This document shows positions 32,972 to 34,115 of a stretch of 34,115 nucleotides of DNA, one piece after another. Numbering within the stretch: position 1 is the first letter of the stretch; the number at the start of each line of letters is the position of its first letter. The notes below the pieces were generated by a model that was not told where the DNA came from, searched no databases, and was given only the letters and a program-made list of their open reading frames with translations. The translations under genes and the position numbers were made by a program. Source of the stretch: Patescibacteria group bacterium UBA2135 (GTDB taxonomy: Bacteria > Patescibacteriota > Minisyncoccia > Phycocordibacterales > UBA2135). The stretch covers positions 61,263-95,377 of the forward strand of contig DCXN01000005.1 in the NCBI GenBank assembly GCA_002327685.1. Reading direction: 5' to 3'.

Positions 32972-33102
32972 TTTAAAATGTATTTATTAATTTAAGATTT
33001 TAGATATAAGATTTTGGATATTTAAGATTTACGATTTCCGATATATGATTTGTTTTTTTTATTTAAAATCATAAATCTTAAATCTGATATCTTAAATTTA
33101 TC
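32972..33102 (+). repeat. Heptamer array hairpin C3 after gatA (AAATCNN type)
   Basis: The left arm has GATTTTA, GATATAA, GATTTTG, GATTTAC, GATTTCC words; the right arm has AAATCAT, AAATCTT, AAATCTG, ATATCTT, AAATTTA, ending 3 nt before the next ATG. Confidence 0.85.
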
Positions 33103-33726
33103 ATGGACACTCTCGCACAAGTAAAAACAGTAGGAGAAACTGCCGAGCCATTGTTGTTTGACCCCAACTTTTTAAATCTTCAGTTCTTCTTCAATCTAGT
33201 CCTGACATTTTTAAAATGGATTGCGTCACTTGGTGACCTTATTGGTTTTGAAGTTGACGAGAAGTTGCTGTGGAATATCTTTTTATTTTTCACTGTCGTC
33301 TTATTGTTCGGCATAGTCTACAGCGTTACAAAATTACGTGAAGTGCGTAAGCGAGAGGAAGAGCATTGGAGCGGTTTGCATGTTACTGCGCTTGAAAATG
33401 TTGACACATCAGAACGTAACTATAGATGGGAAAAAATACTTGACCAGATTGATTCATTTAATGAGTCGGACTGGCGTGTTGCGATTATGGATGCTGATTC
33501 CATGTTAGGAGATATGCTGGACAAGATGGAGTATATTGGAGAGTCTATTGGTGAACAACTGCGTGGCATTGAACAAAGTGATTTTAGAACTCTTTCGCAG
33601 GCATGGGAGGCGCACAAGGTGCGCAACAAACTGGCACATGAAGGAGAGTTTATTCTCACTAAACGCGAGACTCGTCGTGTTATTGACCTTTACCGCGAAG
33701 TCTTTGAGGAGTTTCATTATATTTGA
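33103..33726 (+). CDS. Membrane protein of unknown function
   Basis: The 207-aa protein has two hydrophobic segments (about 25-45 and 62-82, IFLFFTVVLLFGIVYSV), then a charged helical cytoplasmic domain. The C-terminal passage WEAHKVRNKLAHEGEFIL recalls the RNxLAH pattern of HEPN/DUF4145-like helical domains, but the match is too short to assign function. It follows gatA through array C3. Confidence 0.65.
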   Translation: MDTLAQVKTVGETAEPLLFDPNFLNLQFFFNLVLTFLKWIASLGDLIGFEVDEKLLWNIFLFFTVVLLFGIVYSVTKLREVRKREEEHWSGLHVTALENVDTSERNYRWEKILDQIDSFNESDWRVAIMDADSMLGDMLDKMEYIGESIGEQLRGIEQSDFRTLSQAWEAHKVRNKLAHEGEFILTKRETRRVIDLYREVFEEFHYI

Positions 33727-33764
33727 GCGAGTGATGAATATATGATTTTCATATATTTAATTTC

Positions 33765-33793
33765 TTGCGATTTTTGTGTATTTAAGGTATTAT
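33765..33793 (+). promoter_or_regulatory. Promoter of the initiator tRNA gene
   Basis: TTGCGA (33765-33770), a 17-nt spacer, TATTAT (33788-33793). The predicted start is a few bases before the tRNA 5' end. Confidence 0.65.
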
Positions 33794-33803
33794 TTTTTCA
33801 TAC

Positions 33804-34099
33804 CGCGGGATGGAGGAGTAGTACCTCGGGAGGCTCAAATATGGGCTCATTAAACAGTAATGTTTTATGGATTTACCTGTCAAACTCGGTGAAACCTTCT
33901 CTTGAAATTTTTCAGGAATGGCAATACCGAGCCAAGTTCTGCAAGTTGTGGAAAAGGTGTAGAGACTAGACGGCAGGCCCCCCGATTCGAATCGGGGGTG
34001 AAGGTATAGTCCAGACCACAAAACTACATTTGTAGCGGCGGCGAAAGTCGTAGTGGTAAGCATAACCTCCAGACCCGGGTGCAAATCCCGGTCCCGCAA
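33804..34099 (+). tRNA. Initiator tRNA-fMet(CAT), split by a group I intron
   Basis: The exons 33804-33835 and 34061-34099 join to a complete tRNA. The acceptor CGCGGGA / TCCCGCA has the C1-A72 mismatch diagnostic of bacterial initiators. The anticodon arm GGAGG-CTCATAA-CCTCC carries anticodon CAT, and the T-stem is CCGGG/CCCGG. The three pairs next to the anticodon loop read AGG/CCT rather than the usual GGG/CCC. The D-loop AGTAGTA lacks the GG pair and the T-loop reads TGCAAAT rather than TTCAAAT. CCA is not encoded. Confidence 0.9.
33836..34060 (+). ncRNA. Group I intron (IC3-like) in the tRNA-fMet anticodon loop
   Basis: The 225-nt intron begins after a U and ends with G, as group I introns do. 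The core strings are those of bacterial tRNA introns: TCAAACTCGG with GAAACC, the P4/Q-like GGCAATACCGAGCCAAG (33920-33936), the P7/R string ending GAGACTAGACGGCAG (33956-33976), a P8 palindrome CCCCCGATTC/GAATCGGGGG (33979-33998), the S string AAGGTATAGTCC (34001-34012) and a GAAA-loop P9 hairpin (34037-34050). It encodes no endonuclease. Confidence 0.9.
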
Positions 34100-34115
34100 C
34101 AAAGTTAATAGAAAA

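Noticed and set aside
33782..34102. 106-aa minus-strand ORF at the end of the window
   Set aside because: It lies antisense across the tRNA exons and intron, whose structure explains the sequence better.

Overview
The window looks like a chromosomal segment of a Candidatus Patescibacteria (CPR) bacterium, probably in the Parcubacteria. This is inference from gene content and style. It carries a complete type IV pilus locus with CPR-like gene order, a NAD-dependent DNA ligase with a degenerate zinc finger, gatC-gatA, recG, a Pif1-type helicase with a C-terminal helix-turn-helix, TrmB-like regulation, many genes without a Shine-Dalgarno sequence, and tRNAs without encoded CCA. TGA is used as a stop.

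Layout. 1-6.1 kb: recG (-), a 165-nt imperfect hairpin, an MBL-fold hydrolase (+), a membrane-anchored cupredoxin (-), a possible 44-aa basic protein and a Pif1-like helicase (-). 6.1-9.6 kb: an AT-rich three-gene ABC importer of the NMT1/SsuA type (-), divergent from a TrmB-like regulator with candidate operators between them. 9.6-14.2 kb: an orphan ParB-like protein, a DUF4239-like membrane protein (-), a large membrane-anchored protein of unknown function with the strongest expression signals in the window, and tRNA-Ser(GCT) (-). 14.3-15.2 kb: a 43-aa CxxC microprotein candidate and a ComF-like phosphoribosyltransferase (-). 15.4-27.4 kb: the pilus locus pilM-N-O-(P-like)-B-CheY-T-C-pilin-D and four minor pilin-like genes, then ligA. 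29.6-31.1 kb: 4-hydroxyphenylpyruvate dioxygenase (-), unexpected in such an organism, and a small two-TM protein. 31.1-33.7 kb: gatC, gatA and a membrane protein. The window ends with an initiator tRNA gene split by a group I intron.

The most unusual feature is how the co-directional genes are separated. From pilM to the end, almost every gap between them is filled by an array of short words, mostly 7 nt and sometimes 8-9 nt. A left arm starts at the upstream stop codon, and a reverse-complementary right arm ends at or within a few bases of the next start codon. The word differs from gap to gap (AAATCNN, TTACTAC, CCTAACG, AGTATTT, GGAATNA, TACGAATNN and others), but the architecture is the same. 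The same words also occur inside coding sequence, read through in frame: twice in pilD, in two prepilin leader peptides and in gatA. Genes with their own promoter and Shine-Dalgarno sequence (MBL hydrolase, parB-like, the 605-aa membrane protein, HPPD and two small ORFs) lack these arrays, which suggests two gene populations with different histories.
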